NCBI GenBank assembly: GCA_963976625.1
Contig: CAXBLA010000002.1
Location: 1 to 64,000, forward strand
DNA from: UBA1924 sp963976625
Lineage (GTDB): Bacteria > Planctomycetota > Phycisphaerae > Phycisphaerales > UBA1924
DNA length: 64,000 nt
Reading direction: 5' to 3'
Of this stretch, positions 48,397-62,191 are shown in pieces. Within the stretch, counting starts at the first letter, position 1. Each line of letters opens with the position of its first letter. The position numbers and the translations under genes are program-made. The notes under the pieces were generated by a model that worked only from the letters and a program-made list of their open reading frames with translations, had not been told where the DNA came from and searched no databases.

Positions 48397-48936
48397 TTAG
48401 CCGCAGAGCTCGCAGAGCACGCACTCGACGGCTGCCCGTGCCCGGACGATGGTCTCGTTGTCCAGATCACCCTCGGTGAGTGCGAGCGCCCGTTTGCAGC
48501 GTTCGGTGCATTTCTTCTTCATCGAATCACGCGGGATATCGAGCCCGTTGTCGTAGACATCCGCCAGCTTGACCAATCGCCCCTGCCACGGGCCGTCGGC
48601 CAGGCGCTGGTCGTAGTCGGCCTCGCGCTGGGCTTCACGCAGGAGCATGTTCTTGGTGAGCACCGCGACACAATCAGCGACATCGCGCCCGAATCGTTTC
48701 TCGATGGCGTCGAAATCGACGCGTGTGTCCTCGATCGTGTCATGCAAAATAGCCGCGCAGATCGCGACCTCGTCATCACACTTGAACACATGGCTCACGA
48801 CCATCGCGACCCGGAAGGGATGGGCGATGTAGGGCGTCTTCTTGTCCTTGCGGAGCTGGTGGTTATGCGCCCGAGCCGCGAATGACGCGGCTTGCTGCCA
48901 GAGCGAGAGACTCGACGGGGTCGGGGTGCTTTTCAT
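48397..48936 (-). CDS. Small HD-domain (p)ppGpp hydrolase-like protein (MESH1 type)
   Basis: The 179-residue protein contains the RelA/SpoT-type HD fold alone: YIAHPFRVAMVV, CAAILHDTIEDT (His-Asp metal ligands) and GRLVKLADVYDN near the C-terminal half. Synthetase and regulatory domains are absent, so it is like the small alarmone hydrolases (SAH/MESH1), which remove pyrophosphate from ppGpp and related nucleotides. ATG 48936 is chosen; a TTG two codons earlier is in frame. The C-terminal end carries Cys-x3-Cys-Gly. The substrate is not certain. Confidence 0.82.
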   Translation of the reverse strand: MKSTPTPSSLSLWQQAASFAARAHNHQLRKDKKTPYIAHPFRVAMVVSHVFKCDDEVAICAAILHDTIEDTRVDFDAIEKRFGRDVADCVAVLTKNMLLREAQREADYDQRLADGPWQGRLVKLADVYDNGLDIPRDSMKKKCTERCKRALALTEGDLDNETIVRARAAVECVLCELCG

Positions 48937-49043
48937 ACCCAAGCATACCGACAGGCCTACGCAAAAACCATCGATCGCCCGGGGACAATCGCAGTTTCAC
49001 ACGCTCTGTACAAATCTTCTATGGGTTGAACAACGCACCGGGC

Positions 49044-51803
49044 TCAGCAACGCTCGACGATGATCTTCGCCTTGGCCGGCGAAGCGCCGTGCTCGTCGAA
49101 GATCGTCAGCGTGTTCTCCTCGTCCGTGTTGAGCCAATCACGCTGGATCGCCAGGGGGAGCACGCCATCGACGCCCTTGCCGTCGCTGGTCGCGACAAAG
49201 TACCGACCGGCCGCGTGCCCGTTGACATACACCTGCCCCTTGGTCATCCCGGCCAGGTCGAGATTGAGCGCCACCATGACATCGGGCGTGTCGAACGACG
49301 AACGCCACCAGGTCGGGGTGTCCGTGTTGCTCAGCTTGGACTTGCTCACGCTATCGAAATCGATCTCGGCGGGTGCTTCCCACTTGGCGAAGGACCACTC
49401 GACCTTGTCGGTGATCGCGTTGGACGCCTCGTAGAACCCGCCCTGATCGTTCATCAGCTTGAGGGCCGCGGCGACATACGCGTCACCATCATCAGAGAGC
49501 GCGTTGTTCTCGAAGGCGATCTGCAGCGTGTTGTTCCCCCGGTTGATCGTCTCGTGATCGAGCACCAAGCGCTGACGCTTGTTGGCGTCGTACAAACGGA
49601 TCGGCTCGTCGTTGAGGATCACCATCGTCCGCACGCCGAAGGCGGGGAGATCGACGACGATCGATGACTTCTTGAGGTGCTTGAAGGTCCAGGTGATGCG
49701 CCCGTGATGGGTCGAATCGCCACGCTGGAGCCCGAAGACCGGGGTGCGGTAGCCGAGGATCTCGATCGGATCGCCGTTCTCGAGCGCGCCCTTGCTGACC
49801 TTGAATGGTACCTCTTCGATCAGGTGCCCGTAGACACCCTTGTGGGCGGTCATGTCGGAGCCCGCATCCACGCGCCCCATGTTGTCAGCCAACATGACGA
49901 GTTCCTGGTTGCCCTTCTTGAGCGGCAGCGTCAGCACATCTTCCGCACCAGGGCCGGCACCAAAGATGCCCACATGAGCGCCATCGAGGAAGACCGAGAC
50001 CCGGTCGCTTGATTCTGGAGCCATCACCTTGAGCTTCTTGGTCGCCGAGTTGTTGAGCTCGACCTTGTACCAGCCGTAGCCGTAGGGCGTGCCGAGCACC
50101 GAGAGATCCGCGGGCCCGGGGATCTGAGCATAGCGTGGGCTCTGCCCATCGATGTGCTCTTCGGGGATCGCCTTCTCCCACCCGCCGATGTTGACCTTGG
50201 GGAGGGTCTCGTCGGGGTAGCCCTCGATGCACTTGGTGTTGTGGGTCTTGGCGACGCCTTCGGGATCGATGTGCGTGTGGGACTTGCCGTTGGGCGAGAC
50301 CATCGCCACGCCGTCGGGGGTCAAACCACCGACACCGACATACACATGGTTCTCGTGGATATAGGTCTCGTCGGCCATCTCGTCACAGACGACAATCAAA
50401 GTCATGCCTTCGTGATCCACAACCAACGGCTTGCGCCCCTTGGGCACCTCGACCTCCATCGGGGTCCCGTTGATCGAAACCTCGCCGATCGAGTTGGCCG
50501 CTCCGAAGACCACCAACGCGTTGTCCGTCGCGGTCAGTGTGTTGAGGCTGGTGTAATCGAGCGTGTGCTGCGCAGACAGGTTGACATCGAACATGCACCA
50601 GTGCGCACGCTGATGACCCAAACGCACCGGCAGCGATGCGCCGTCGGGCAGCAGCAGGTTGAGTGTCCCGGCTTTGGCTTTGAGCGGCGAGAAGATAAAG
50701 ATGATCGAGCCCTGTGAGCCGCGCATGTGCGTGACGATGTGACCGTTGATCGACGATTCGTCCGAAGCCGGATCGATCACGATCGGCGGGTCTTCCTGCT
50801 CGGTGTGGGCCAGCACGCGCGAGAAGCTCGACGCGAACATGGTCAAACGACGCACGCCGCGATGGACATCGGAGAATCGCCCGTGCTCGTCGAGCATGGC
50901 ATTCGCATCTTGGGTCGGGCCATAGGCGGTGAACTCACCGGTGGGTGCCATGGCGCTGTAGAAGCCGGTCGAGGTCCCGCTGGAGAAGTTGCTCAGGTTG
51001 AACTGCCCGCCCGCGCTGGTGATCTCGGCGAGCTGACGCTGATACGCGAGCCCGTCAAGGGGCTCAGGGGTTGGCTGGGCGAACACCGGGCGCGACTTGG
51101 GCCCGAAGTCGATCACGATCTCGGGCTGATCCGGGCGCACGGCGTTGAGCTGGCGCATGGTGCCGAACATATCGCCCTCGCCGGTCCAGCCGTCGATGTC
51201 ACCCTCGACGCCCTGCCAGAGGTTATTGGAGTTGATCTTGGGTACGGTCAGCCCGGCTTCACGCATGTAGCGTCCCAGCTCGCCCAGGTAGCCCTTGGCG
51301 GCGACCTCGTCGCCGCAGTTCCAGTGGGCCTCGTTCTGGATGAGCACAATCGGCGCGCCCTTGGTCGTCGAGGCTTGCAGGTCCTTGATCTTCTTGGCCA
51401 GCGCGTTGAAGTACTTGCCCACGGCTTGCAAATACGGCTGATTCGGCTTGCGGACTTCGAGGTCCTTGACATTGAGCAGCCAGGTCGGCAAGCCGCCCAA
51501 GTCCCAGCCCTCGCCCACATACGGTCCAACACGCAGGACGCAATACATCCCCGCTTCGGCGATCAGCTCGACAAAGTGGCGGATGTCGTTGTTGTCTTTG
51601 AAGTCGTACGCTCCCTGGCGGGTCTCGATCAGGTTCCAGAAGATGGGGGTCTCGATGGTGTTGAGCCCGGCGTGCTTGGCGGCGTGGATCCGGGCGGCCC
51701 ATTCTGAGCGGGGTGTCCGCTGGAAATGGATCGAACCCGATACGAGCCAGACGCGCTTGCCGTCGATTGAGAGTGTGCGGTTATCAAAGCTGACAGATGC
51801 CAT
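49044..51803 (-). CDS. GH35-like beta-galactosidase, divergent active site
   Basis: A 919-residue protein with an N-terminal TIM barrel (about residues 10-330) of the GH35 type: GSIHFQRTPRSEWAARI, HAGLNTIETPIFWNLIE and LRVGPYVGEGWDLGGLPTWL match. APIVLIQNEAHW holds the expected acid/base Glu158, but the usual Gln-x-Glu-Asn-Glu lacks two residues. Where the nucleophile Glu is expected, PEIVIDFGPKSRP has Asp232 instead, so activity is doubtful or altered. Beta-sandwich domains follow, as in large beta-galactosidases. No signal peptide is seen, so it is probably cytosolic. ATG 51803 begins the fold. The gene stands alone and may act on algal or host galactosides; this is inference. Confidence 0.8.
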   Translation of the reverse strand: MASVSFDNRTLSIDGKRVWLVSGSIHFQRTPRSEWAARIHAAKHAGLNTIETPIFWNLIETRQGAYDFKDNNDIRHFVELIAEAGMYCVLRVGPYVGEGWDLGGLPTWLLNVKDLEVRKPNQPYLQAVGKYFNALAKKIKDLQASTTKGAPIVLIQNEAHWNCGDEVAAKGYLGELGRYMREAGLTVPKINSNNLWQGVEGDIDGWTGEGDMFGTMRQLNAVRPDQPEIVIDFGPKSRPVFAQPTPEPLDGLAYQRQLAEITSAGGQFNLSNFSSGTSTGFYSAMAPTGEFTAYGPTQDANAMLDEHGRFSDVHRGVRRLTMFASSFSRVLAHTEQEDPPIVIDPASDESSINGHIVTHMRGSQGSIIFIFSPLKAKAGTLNLLLPDGASLPVRLGHQRAHWCMFDVNLSAQHTLDYTSLNTLTATDNALVVFGAANSIGEVSINGTPMEVEVPKGRKPLVVDHEGMTLIVVCDEMADETYIHENHVYVGVGGLTPDGVAMVSPNGKSHTHIDPEGVAKTHNTKCIEGYPDETLPKVNIGGWEKAIPEEHIDGQSPRYAQIPGPADLSVLGTPYGYGWYKVELNNSATKKLKVMAPESSDRVSVFLDGAHVGIFGAGPGAEDVLTLPLKKGNQELVMLADNMGRVDAGSDMTAHKGVYGHLIEEVPFKVSKGALENGDPIEILGYRTPVFGLQRGDSTHHGRITWTFKHLKKSSIVVDLPAFGVRTMVILNDEPIRLYDANKRQRLVLDHETINRGNNTLQIAFENNALSDDGDAYVAAALKLMNDQGGFYEASNAITDKVEWSFAKWEAPAEIDFDSVSKSKLSNTDTPTWWRSSFDTPDVMVALNLDLAGMTKGQVYVNGHAAGRYFVATSDGKGVDGVLPLAIQRDWLNTDEENTLTIFDEHGASPAKAKIIVERC

Positions 51804-52130
51804 AAGGTGCCCTCGAGTCAGGACTTGCCACGGTTGATTCGAGCCATCGAGATCGCGTGACAATCCGGTTTTTGCGTGGACTCATACCCTAGGGGCGAGA
51901 GCAAAAAAGGCAAATTTCGGACCCTTCTGTCGGCGTGGCGGACCATGCAATTCGGGCGATCTATCGAACACAACAATCGTCGCAAACAACTGCGAAACAG
52001 CGATTTACAGAAGAAAACCAGCCGATTCTGCGCAGAAGAACAATTCACGCTGGGCGCGCTTGATAACTTTGAAAATTAAATGAGCCCGCCAAAGCCCCGC
52101 TTCAAGTGTTCGATTTTTGATAGGGTTCGA
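51804..52130. other. A/T-rich intergenic region
   Basis: No convincing gene. The stretch is visibly A/T-richer than the surroundings and holds a small hairpin, TCGCA-AACAAC-TGCGA (51980-51995). It contains the upstream region of the beta-galactosidase gene and the tail of the acetyltransferase gene; no clear promoter is seen. Confidence 0.4.
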
Positions 52131-52775
52131 TCAGCTCGCCCAACATTCGTACTCGTCGTGCATGACGATCGCCTTGTTGATCTCGAGCGCATCGCGGAGC
52201 CCGTTGGGCGAGAAGCCGCATTTTTGCGCAACCCGAACCGAGCCCGGGTTGTCCTTGCAGATCTGTGCCCGCACGCGATGGATGCCAAGCCCCGAAGGAT
52301 ACTCGGCGGTCGCAAAGTCCACCATCCCTTGCACACCTTCGCTCGCGAGCCCTTGCCCACTGAGCCGAGCATCGACCCACCAGTTGGCCTCGCAGGTCCA
52401 TTCGAGCCCACGCTCGATCTTAATCAGGTTAAACAGCCCGACAAACCGACCAGCGTCCGCCCCACTGGCGATAAACGCGGCTCGTCGCCAAGCGACGCCG
52501 GCGATATCTTGCACGCGGGCCTTGGTCATGGTGCGCTCAAAGAAGTGCGCATCGGACTCACCCGCACGCGTCAGCGGGATCCATCGGCGGAGATTCGATC
52601 GCCCCTGATTGACCGCCTCGACAAACCCGGGTTCGTCGTTGGGCATCAGCATCCGGAACACCAGGCGCTGCGTCGAGAGCTCCGGCTTGGGCAAGACCTC
52701 CACCGGTCGGCGGTTGATCACCCGACCCTGCGTTTGGGCGTGCTTGTATTGGTTGTGCAGGGGCAAGGCACTCAT
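52131..52775 (-). CDS. GNAT-family N-acetyltransferase
   Basis: A 214-residue acetyltransferase of the RimJ/RimL type. LSTQRLVFRMLMPNDEPGF is the usual first block, then RFVGLFNLIKIERGLEWTCE and WWVDARLSGQGLASEGVQG, where Arg/Gln-x2-Gly-x-Gly/Ala binds acetyl-CoA. RVRAQICKDNPGSVRVAQKCGF is the conserved C-terminal block. Target is unknown. The GGAG ribosome-binding site and ATG lie within a perfect inverted repeat (52774-52800), so translation or transcription may be controlled there. The first 20 residues are polar and not part of the fold. Confidence 0.85.
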   Translation of the reverse strand: MSALPLHNQYKHAQTQGRVINRRPVEVLPKPELSTQRLVFRMLMPNDEPGFVEAVNQGRSNLRRWIPLTRAGESDAHFFERTMTKARVQDIAGVAWRRAAFIASGADAGRFVGLFNLIKIERGLEWTCEANWWVDARLSGQGLASEGVQGMVDFATAEYPSGLGIHRVRAQICKDNPGSVRVAQKCGFSPNGLRDALEINKAIVMHDEYECWAS

Positions 52776-52800
52776 ATCGGACTCCAGTCGTGTCCGATAT
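52774..52800. promoter_or_regulatory. Perfect inverted repeat over the acetyltransferase start
   Basis: ATATCGGAC and GTCCGATAT, 9 bp each, flank 9 bases. On the minus strand the right arm takes in the A and T of the ATG and the last G of GGAG. A half-site, GTCCGATA, recurs at 52861-52868. It could be an operator or an RNA hairpin. Confidence 0.6.
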
Positions 52801-52872
52801 ATCGTCGGGATCAGCGGGCGACTGAAGTATCCGGGGTCCGGAAATCAAAAAACAGTTCGTGTCCGATAAGAA

Positions 52873-53370
52873 TCAGAACCGCGAACGCAGGAGCTTGCAC
52901 CACAGGCGGACGCATTCGCGTCGGGGCGAAAGTACGCCGCACTCGGGGCAGGTGTCGTCATCGCGTGGGCGGGCGGAGAGATCACCAAAGCAGCGATAAC
53001 AGCGTTGACCCCGTACTGGGAGCACTGACTTGGCAACCATCCGTCTGCCAAACCAGCACAACGAGTTTCCTATTAGCAGAGCTGGGAGCGTTACATACAC
53101 CGCCAAGTCTCGAACCTCATAGAGATCCACAAACCCGCCATTGAAATAGTCACGCGGAATCATGTAGTCATTCCGGAAGTCGTAGAGCCCATAGAGCACG
53201 AGTGCCAAACTGGGATACATCACAATCCACAAAATAGCTGCGCCTAAGTCATAAAAGCAGGTCGCTTTGAGTATTTTCCAATACCGAAAAGAACTAGTAG
53301 ACGACCGCTTAAGAGCGGTCTCGCCGGTTCGATACTTTGACCTCTTCGACCACGGCCGTTTCCGTCTCAC
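52873..53370 (-). CDS. Membrane protein with C-terminal zinc ribbon
   Basis: A 165-residue protein not assigned to a named family. Hydrophobic segments lie at about residues 40-64 and 88-108, then the C-terminus contains RCYRCFGDLSARP and TCPECGVL, two Cys pairs like the ribbon of the other membrane proteins in this window. The start is uncertain: GTG at 53370 lies 3 bases after the glmS stop, but a terminator-like hairpin (53303-53320) interrupts the N-terminal 25 residues, and later starts would shorten the first helix. A short overlap with glmS transcription is likely. Function unknown. Confidence 0.6.
   Translation of the reverse strand: MRRKRPWSKRSKYRTGETALKRSSTSSFRYWKILKATCFYDLGAAILWIVMYPSLALVLYGLYDFRNDYMIPRDYFNGGFVDLYEVRDLAVYVTLPALLIGNSLCWFGRRMVAKSVLPVRGQRCYRCFGDLSARPRDDDTCPECGVLSPRRECVRLWCKLLRSRF
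53303..53320 (-). terminator. Possible glmS terminator inside next gene's N-terminus
   Basis: GACCGCT and AGCGGTC form a perfect 7-bp stem around 4 bases. On the minus strand it is followed by GTTCTTTT within about 10 bases. It lies 54 bases past the glmS stop. Confidence 0.45.
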
Positions 53371-53373
53371 GGA

Positions 53374-55215
<1,842 letters not shown>

Positions 55216-55471
55216 GCAAGGCTCTCCATCAAGCTCGGTCACCGGGCCGGGTGTCGGCGCTGGTCTATCTTCTCTCAATCGGCGATTGGTACGCCGGCCA
55301 TGATCCTACGGCCTCAAACCCCCGGGGTTCACCACCCGCCCAAACTACCCGCCCGCACAAAGCGTCCGAATGATCCCACATTGGGTCCGATCTGCCGATT
55401 TTCGCCCAAAGAGTGCATAGACTCAAGCGGTTTAGGCTCACTGACAAAAATACATATGGGACCCGCTGCTC

Positions 55472-58911
<3,440 letters not shown>

Positions 58912-58915
<4 letters not shown>

Positions 58916-59094
58916 CGAATCGAAAGTCGAACGATTGGGTGATCGTCTGTCCAAAGTGCAATCACCATAAATCAGTGCGTGTGTTGGGCAAAAAAACTGA
59001 TCGCTCCGTCGCCATCGGCAAGCCAGCCATTGGGTATTGCCGCAAATGCCGATGGATCAGGGTCCACCGGTTCGCGCATTCCCCTGACCTATAG
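58912..59094 (+). CDS. Small zinc-ribbon protein translationally coupled to carB
   Basis: A 60-residue protein with two Cys pairs, VCPKCNHHK and YCRKCRW, enough for one zinc ribbon, and many basic residues. Start GTG 58912 overlaps the carB TGA in GTGA, so translation is probably coupled. Its 3' end overlaps the next gene's end by 6 bases. No family is known. Nucleic-acid or protein binding is possible. It could also be a chance frame, but the spacing and paired Cys argue for a real gene. Confidence 0.5.
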
Positions 59095-60039
59095 ATTGGC
59101 AGCGGTGAAGGCCTTGCTCACCAGATCCCGCTCCCAACTCGGCGACGGCCCGGCTTTGGCCTCGTAGTGCTGCCAGATCTCGAACCAATAACTCCGGAAC
59201 TTGTGCTCGCCGAAGGGTTCGTAGTGCTTGTGCAGGGCCTTGGTGATCTGCCCATCGGTTCCGCTCATGCCCAAAGCGCTCTTGCCGTGGCGGATGGTCT
59301 CGGTGTCGATCGCCAGACGCGAAAACCGCCCGAGCAGCTGCAGAATATTTCCGCCTGCGTACGGCCCGATCCCGGGCAACGAAATCAAAAACCTGAACAC
59401 CTCGTCGTCGCTCACCGCCGAATCGGTCAGCCATGCCTCATCAACATGCCCGCGGACAAAGAGCTTGGCCAAGTCCACAATCCGCTGATCGCGATACCCG
59501 ACCCGGCACCGCCCCCGCAGCGTGCCCACCCGTGTCCGGGCGAGTTTTTTCGCGCTCGGGAACGAGTATGCACCGGATGCGCTCTTTCGCCCGCACACCT
59601 CGCACAGCCGCCGATTCATGTTCACCGTGCTCGGCCAGGTCACATTGCAACTCGTGACCGTTTTGATCACATCCTCGAACAGCGTCGGCGAGCGGAACAG
59701 CCGCCCCTTGCCCGACTTCTTCCAGCGCGGATCAACTTTGTGGAACGCCCGGATCTGAGCCGCGGACACATCGAGATTGAGCATCCGCGTGAGCTGGGCG
59801 CGAGCCTGGCCCTGCTCGCTGCGATCGAGCCGACGATCGAAACGAACACGGAGCTTTCCATCGTCTCGTTGATCGATCACACACGCGCTCGGCTGGGCGT
59901 CGAACTCAAGCACCCGGCTCAGCGACTGGTTGCCCACATCCCAGTAGTTGGGCATGAGCACAAAGTAGCCGTAGCTGCACACATCGCGGGCGAGCTCAAA
60001 ATCGCTCGGCGTATCCACACTTAAGACCGAACCAGCCAT
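59089..60039 (-). CDS. DNA glycosylase of the HhH-GPD (AlkA-like) family
   Basis: A 316-residue base-excision repair protein. The C-terminal HhH-GPD domain shows FLISLPGIGPYAGGNILQLL, the helix-hairpin-helix, followed by the catalytic-type Asp in LAIDTETIRHG. The N-terminal region (about residues 1-120) looks like an AlkA-type beta-rich domain. It would remove alkylated or mismatched bases from DNA. An internal CGRKSASGAYSFPSAKKLA stretch precedes the catalytic domain. ATG 60039 starts MAGSVLSVDTPSDF, and the longer frame to 60183 is not conserved. The gene is convergent with the carB operon. Confidence 0.85.
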   Translation of the reverse strand: MAGSVLSVDTPSDFELARDVCSYGYFVLMPNYWDVGNQSLSRVLEFDAQPSACVIDQRDDGKLRVRFDRRLDRSEQGQARAQLTRMLNLDVSAAQIRAFHKVDPRWKKSGKGRLFRSPTLFEDVIKTVTSCNVTWPSTVNMNRRLCEVCGRKSASGAYSFPSAKKLARTRVGTLRGRCRVGYRDQRIVDLAKLFVRGHVDEAWLTDSAVSDDEVFRFLISLPGIGPYAGGNILQLLGRFSRLAIDTETIRHGKSALGMSGTDGQITKALHKHYEPFGEHKFRSYWFEIWQHYEAKAGPSPSWERDLVSKAFTAANL

Positions 60040-60197
60040 CTTCCGCTCCGTATTGTTCTTCCGAGCCAACCATCGTTGACCATCGTGCAACCATCCGCCC
60101 GATGCAATACTATCATAGAGACACCATTCGTTATATACATGCCCCCGCAAGGCCCCCTTGCACGCAATCCGGGCATTCACCACCTCAAGGAGCTTTC

Positions 60198-61706
60198 ATG
60201 CACATCCCATCATTCGCACTCGCCGCCTCCATCGCGATGGTCTCGACCCTCGCCCCCACCACACTGGCGGCCGACGACGAAGTCCAGATCCGCGACTCCG
60301 TCGTCAAGATCTTCACCACCTACCGAGCTCCCGACTACGAATCACCGTGGACCAAGCAGTCCCCCTCCGACATCAGCGGCACAGGCTTTGTGATCGACGG
60401 CAACCGCATCCTCACCAACGCCCATGTGGTCGAGATGGCCTCGCAGATCTTCGTCCAGCCGCCAAACTCGGCCGACAAAATCCGCGCCCAGGTCATCGGG
60501 ATCGCCCAGGGCATCGACCTGGCCGTGATCGAGCTGAAAAAAGAATCAGACCGCGAAGAGTTCCATGAGAACCACCCGCCACTGACACTCAACGAGACCC
60601 TCCCCAAGATCGGCTCGACCGTCCAAGCCATCGGCTTCCCCATGGGCGGCGAGCAGATCTCGCTGACCGAGGGCGTCGTCTCCCGTATCGAGTTCATCGG
60701 ATACTCCCAGGACACCGTCGGGCTGCGTGTTCAGGTCGACGCGGCGCTCAACCACGGCAACTCGGGCGGCCCGGTCGTCCAGGATGACCAGGTCGTCGGC
60801 GTCGTCTTCTCGGGTGTCGAATCCGCCGACAACATCGGGTACCTGATCCCCGTCGAAGAAGTCGTCGCCTTCCTCGAAGACATCGACGACGACGGCGAGT
60901 TCAACGGACGCCCCAAAATGTTCACAACCACCTTCCAGACCGCCGAGAACCCCGCCCTGCGCGACTGGCTCGATCTCGACTCCGATGAGACCGGCATCCT
61001 GTTCACCGGCCACGAAGACGATGAGCTCGGCGACACCTTCGAGACCTGGGACCTGATCGATCAGATCGGCGATCACGACATCGACAACGCCGGCATGATC
61101 ACCATCGGCGACAACCTCCGCCTCAACTGGGGCTACATGATCCCCAAACTCGCCGAGGACGGCACCGTGCCCATGACCGTGCTGCGCGATGGACGCTCGG
61201 TCGATATCGACATGCCCGTGGCCGCCTCGCGCGATGACCTGATGCCCGCGATCGGCGATGGCTACCCCGAGTACTTCATCGTCGGGCCGTTGGTCTTCTC
61301 GCCGGCTCGCCGCGAGCACCTCATGAACTTCTACGCCCCGTACCTCGCCATGCAGGGCAACCCCGCCGCCCTGCGTGTCGAGGAAGTCCGCAAGGAAGAG
61401 GGCGAAGAGATCGTCATGCTCGTCTCCTCCTTCCTCCCCCACCCGATCACCAAGGGCTACGACTCGGGCTACAAGCCCGCCCTCAAATCCCTCAACGGCA
61501 CCGACATCAACTCGCTCGCCCAGCTCGTCGAGCTCATCCGCGATTCCGACGAGGACTACCTCGAGTTTGGCTTCCACGACAAGGGCCAAGAGACCCTGAT
61601 CTTCGATCGTGAAGAGCTCCTTGAGGCCACCGAGGAGATCCTCGAGGACAACTCGATCCGCAAGCAGGGCTCGGATCGCTTCATGGATATCTGGGAAAAC
61701 GACTAA
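60198..61706 (+). CDS. Deg-like trypsin-type serine protease
   Basis: A 502-residue exported protease. The signal peptide ends near Leu-Ala-Ala. The trypsin-like triad is visible: His in ILTNAHVVEM, Asp in AQGIDLAVIEL and Ser in LNHGNSGGPVV. The following region (about residues 225-500) holds PDZ-like modules arranged as in chloroplast-type Deg proteases, with a PALKSLNGTDINSLAQLVEL carboxylate-binding part. It probably degrades or refolds envelope proteins in the periplasm. ATG 60198 with AAGGAG upstream is chosen; the frame to 60102 is not a signal sequence. A terminator follows the stop. Confidence 0.88.
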   Translation: MHIPSFALAASIAMVSTLAPTTLAADDEVQIRDSVVKIFTTYRAPDYESPWTKQSPSDISGTGFVIDGNRILTNAHVVEMASQIFVQPPNSADKIRAQVIGIAQGIDLAVIELKKESDREEFHENHPPLTLNETLPKIGSTVQAIGFPMGGEQISLTEGVVSRIEFIGYSQDTVGLRVQVDAALNHGNSGGPVVQDDQVVGVVFSGVESADNIGYLIPVEEVVAFLEDIDDDGEFNGRPKMFTTTFQTAENPALRDWLDLDSDETGILFTGHEDDELGDTFETWDLIDQIGDHDIDNAGMITIGDNLRLNWGYMIPKLAEDGTVPMTVLRDGRSVDIDMPVAASRDDLMPAIGDGYPEYFIVGPLVFSPARREHLMNFYAPYLAMQGNPAALRVEEVRKEEGEEIVMLVSSFLPHPITKGYDSGYKPALKSLNGTDINSLAQLVELIRDSDEDYLEFGFHDKGQETLIFDREELLEATEEILEDNSIRKQGSDRFMDIWEND

Positions 61707-61775
61707 GCCCACCCCCCGGATCCAACCCCGTAGCGACGATCCTGAATCCACAAAAAACACCACTCAACGCCCCGA

Positions 61776-61799
61776 AACGGGCGTTTTTTCATTTTTGGC
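61776..61799 (+). terminator. Rho-independent terminator of the Deg protease gene
   Basis: AACGCCC and GGGCGTT form a 7-bp stem around CGAAAC, with a T run after it. It begins 70 bases after the stop codon. Confidence 0.8.
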
Positions 61800-61809
61800 T
61801 GCACTTCAC

Positions 61810-61837
61810 TTGACATATTTAAATATTTGGCTAAATT
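61810..61837 (+). promoter_or_regulatory. Promoter of the sdpR-like/sdpI-like pair
   Basis: TTGACA (61810-61815) and TAAATT (61832-61837) are 16 bases apart. The ATG is at 61844, so the leader is almost absent. A perfect palindrome lies between the boxes. Confidence 0.6.
61815..61826. promoter_or_regulatory. ArsR-type operator palindrome
   Basis: ATATTTAAATAT is a perfect 12-bp palindrome between the -35 and -10 boxes. Binding by the ArsR-family product of the next gene would block RNA polymerase, so autorepression is likely. Confidence 0.55.
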
Positions 61838-61843
61838 ACGAAC

Positions 61844-62191
61844 ATGAACAAAGTCTTCAAAGCCTTGTCCGACCCGACCCGACGAAAAGTCCTCGGGCTG
61901 CTCCGCGAGCGACCGATGACGGCCGGCGAGCTCGCCGACCACTTCGCGGTCTCCAAGCCCACCATGTCCGCCCACTTCGCGGTCCTGCGTGAAGCCGGGC
62001 TCGTCGAGCCCGTCAAGGAAGGGCGCGTCATCACCTACCACCTGATGATGTCCGTGCTCGAAGAAGCCATGCTCGGCTTCGCCCAAGTCTTTGGGCTCGA
62101 AATCAAGCCAGCCGAGCCAACACCCGCCGACAACAAACCATCTGATACCGCAGACCAAAAAAACCACCCCTCGCCGGAGACCCAGTCATGA
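61844..62191 (+). CDS. ArsR-family autorepressor (SdpR-like)
   Basis: A 115-residue winged-helix regulator. FKALSDPTRRKVLGLLRER is the family's first helix block, and AGELADHFAVSKPTMSAHFAVL the recognition helix. No metal-binding Cys is present, matching SdpR rather than metal-sensing ArsR. The C-terminal 30 residues are Pro/Asp-rich. It is encoded 4 bases overlapping the SdpI-like gene (ATGA). In Bacillus, SdpR represses sdpRI until membrane SdpI captures it on sensing SdpC toxin; whether that operates here is unknown. Confidence 0.85.
   Translation: MNKVFKALSDPTRRKVLGLLRERPMTAGELADHFAVSKPTMSAHFAVLREAGLVEPVKEGRVITYHLMMSVLEEAMLGFAQVFGLEIKPAEPTPADNKPSDTADQKNHPSPETQS

Noticed and set aside
53303..53340. 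A T-arm-like GGTTCGATAC following a short stem, suggesting a tRNA fragment
   Set aside because: No acceptor or D-arm pairing can be drawn, and the base pattern is explained by the coding sequence and hairpin.
60546..61763. A 405-residue open frame opposite the Deg-like protease
   Set aside because: Val/Asp/Glu-rich antisense frame; the protease is clearly the coding strand.
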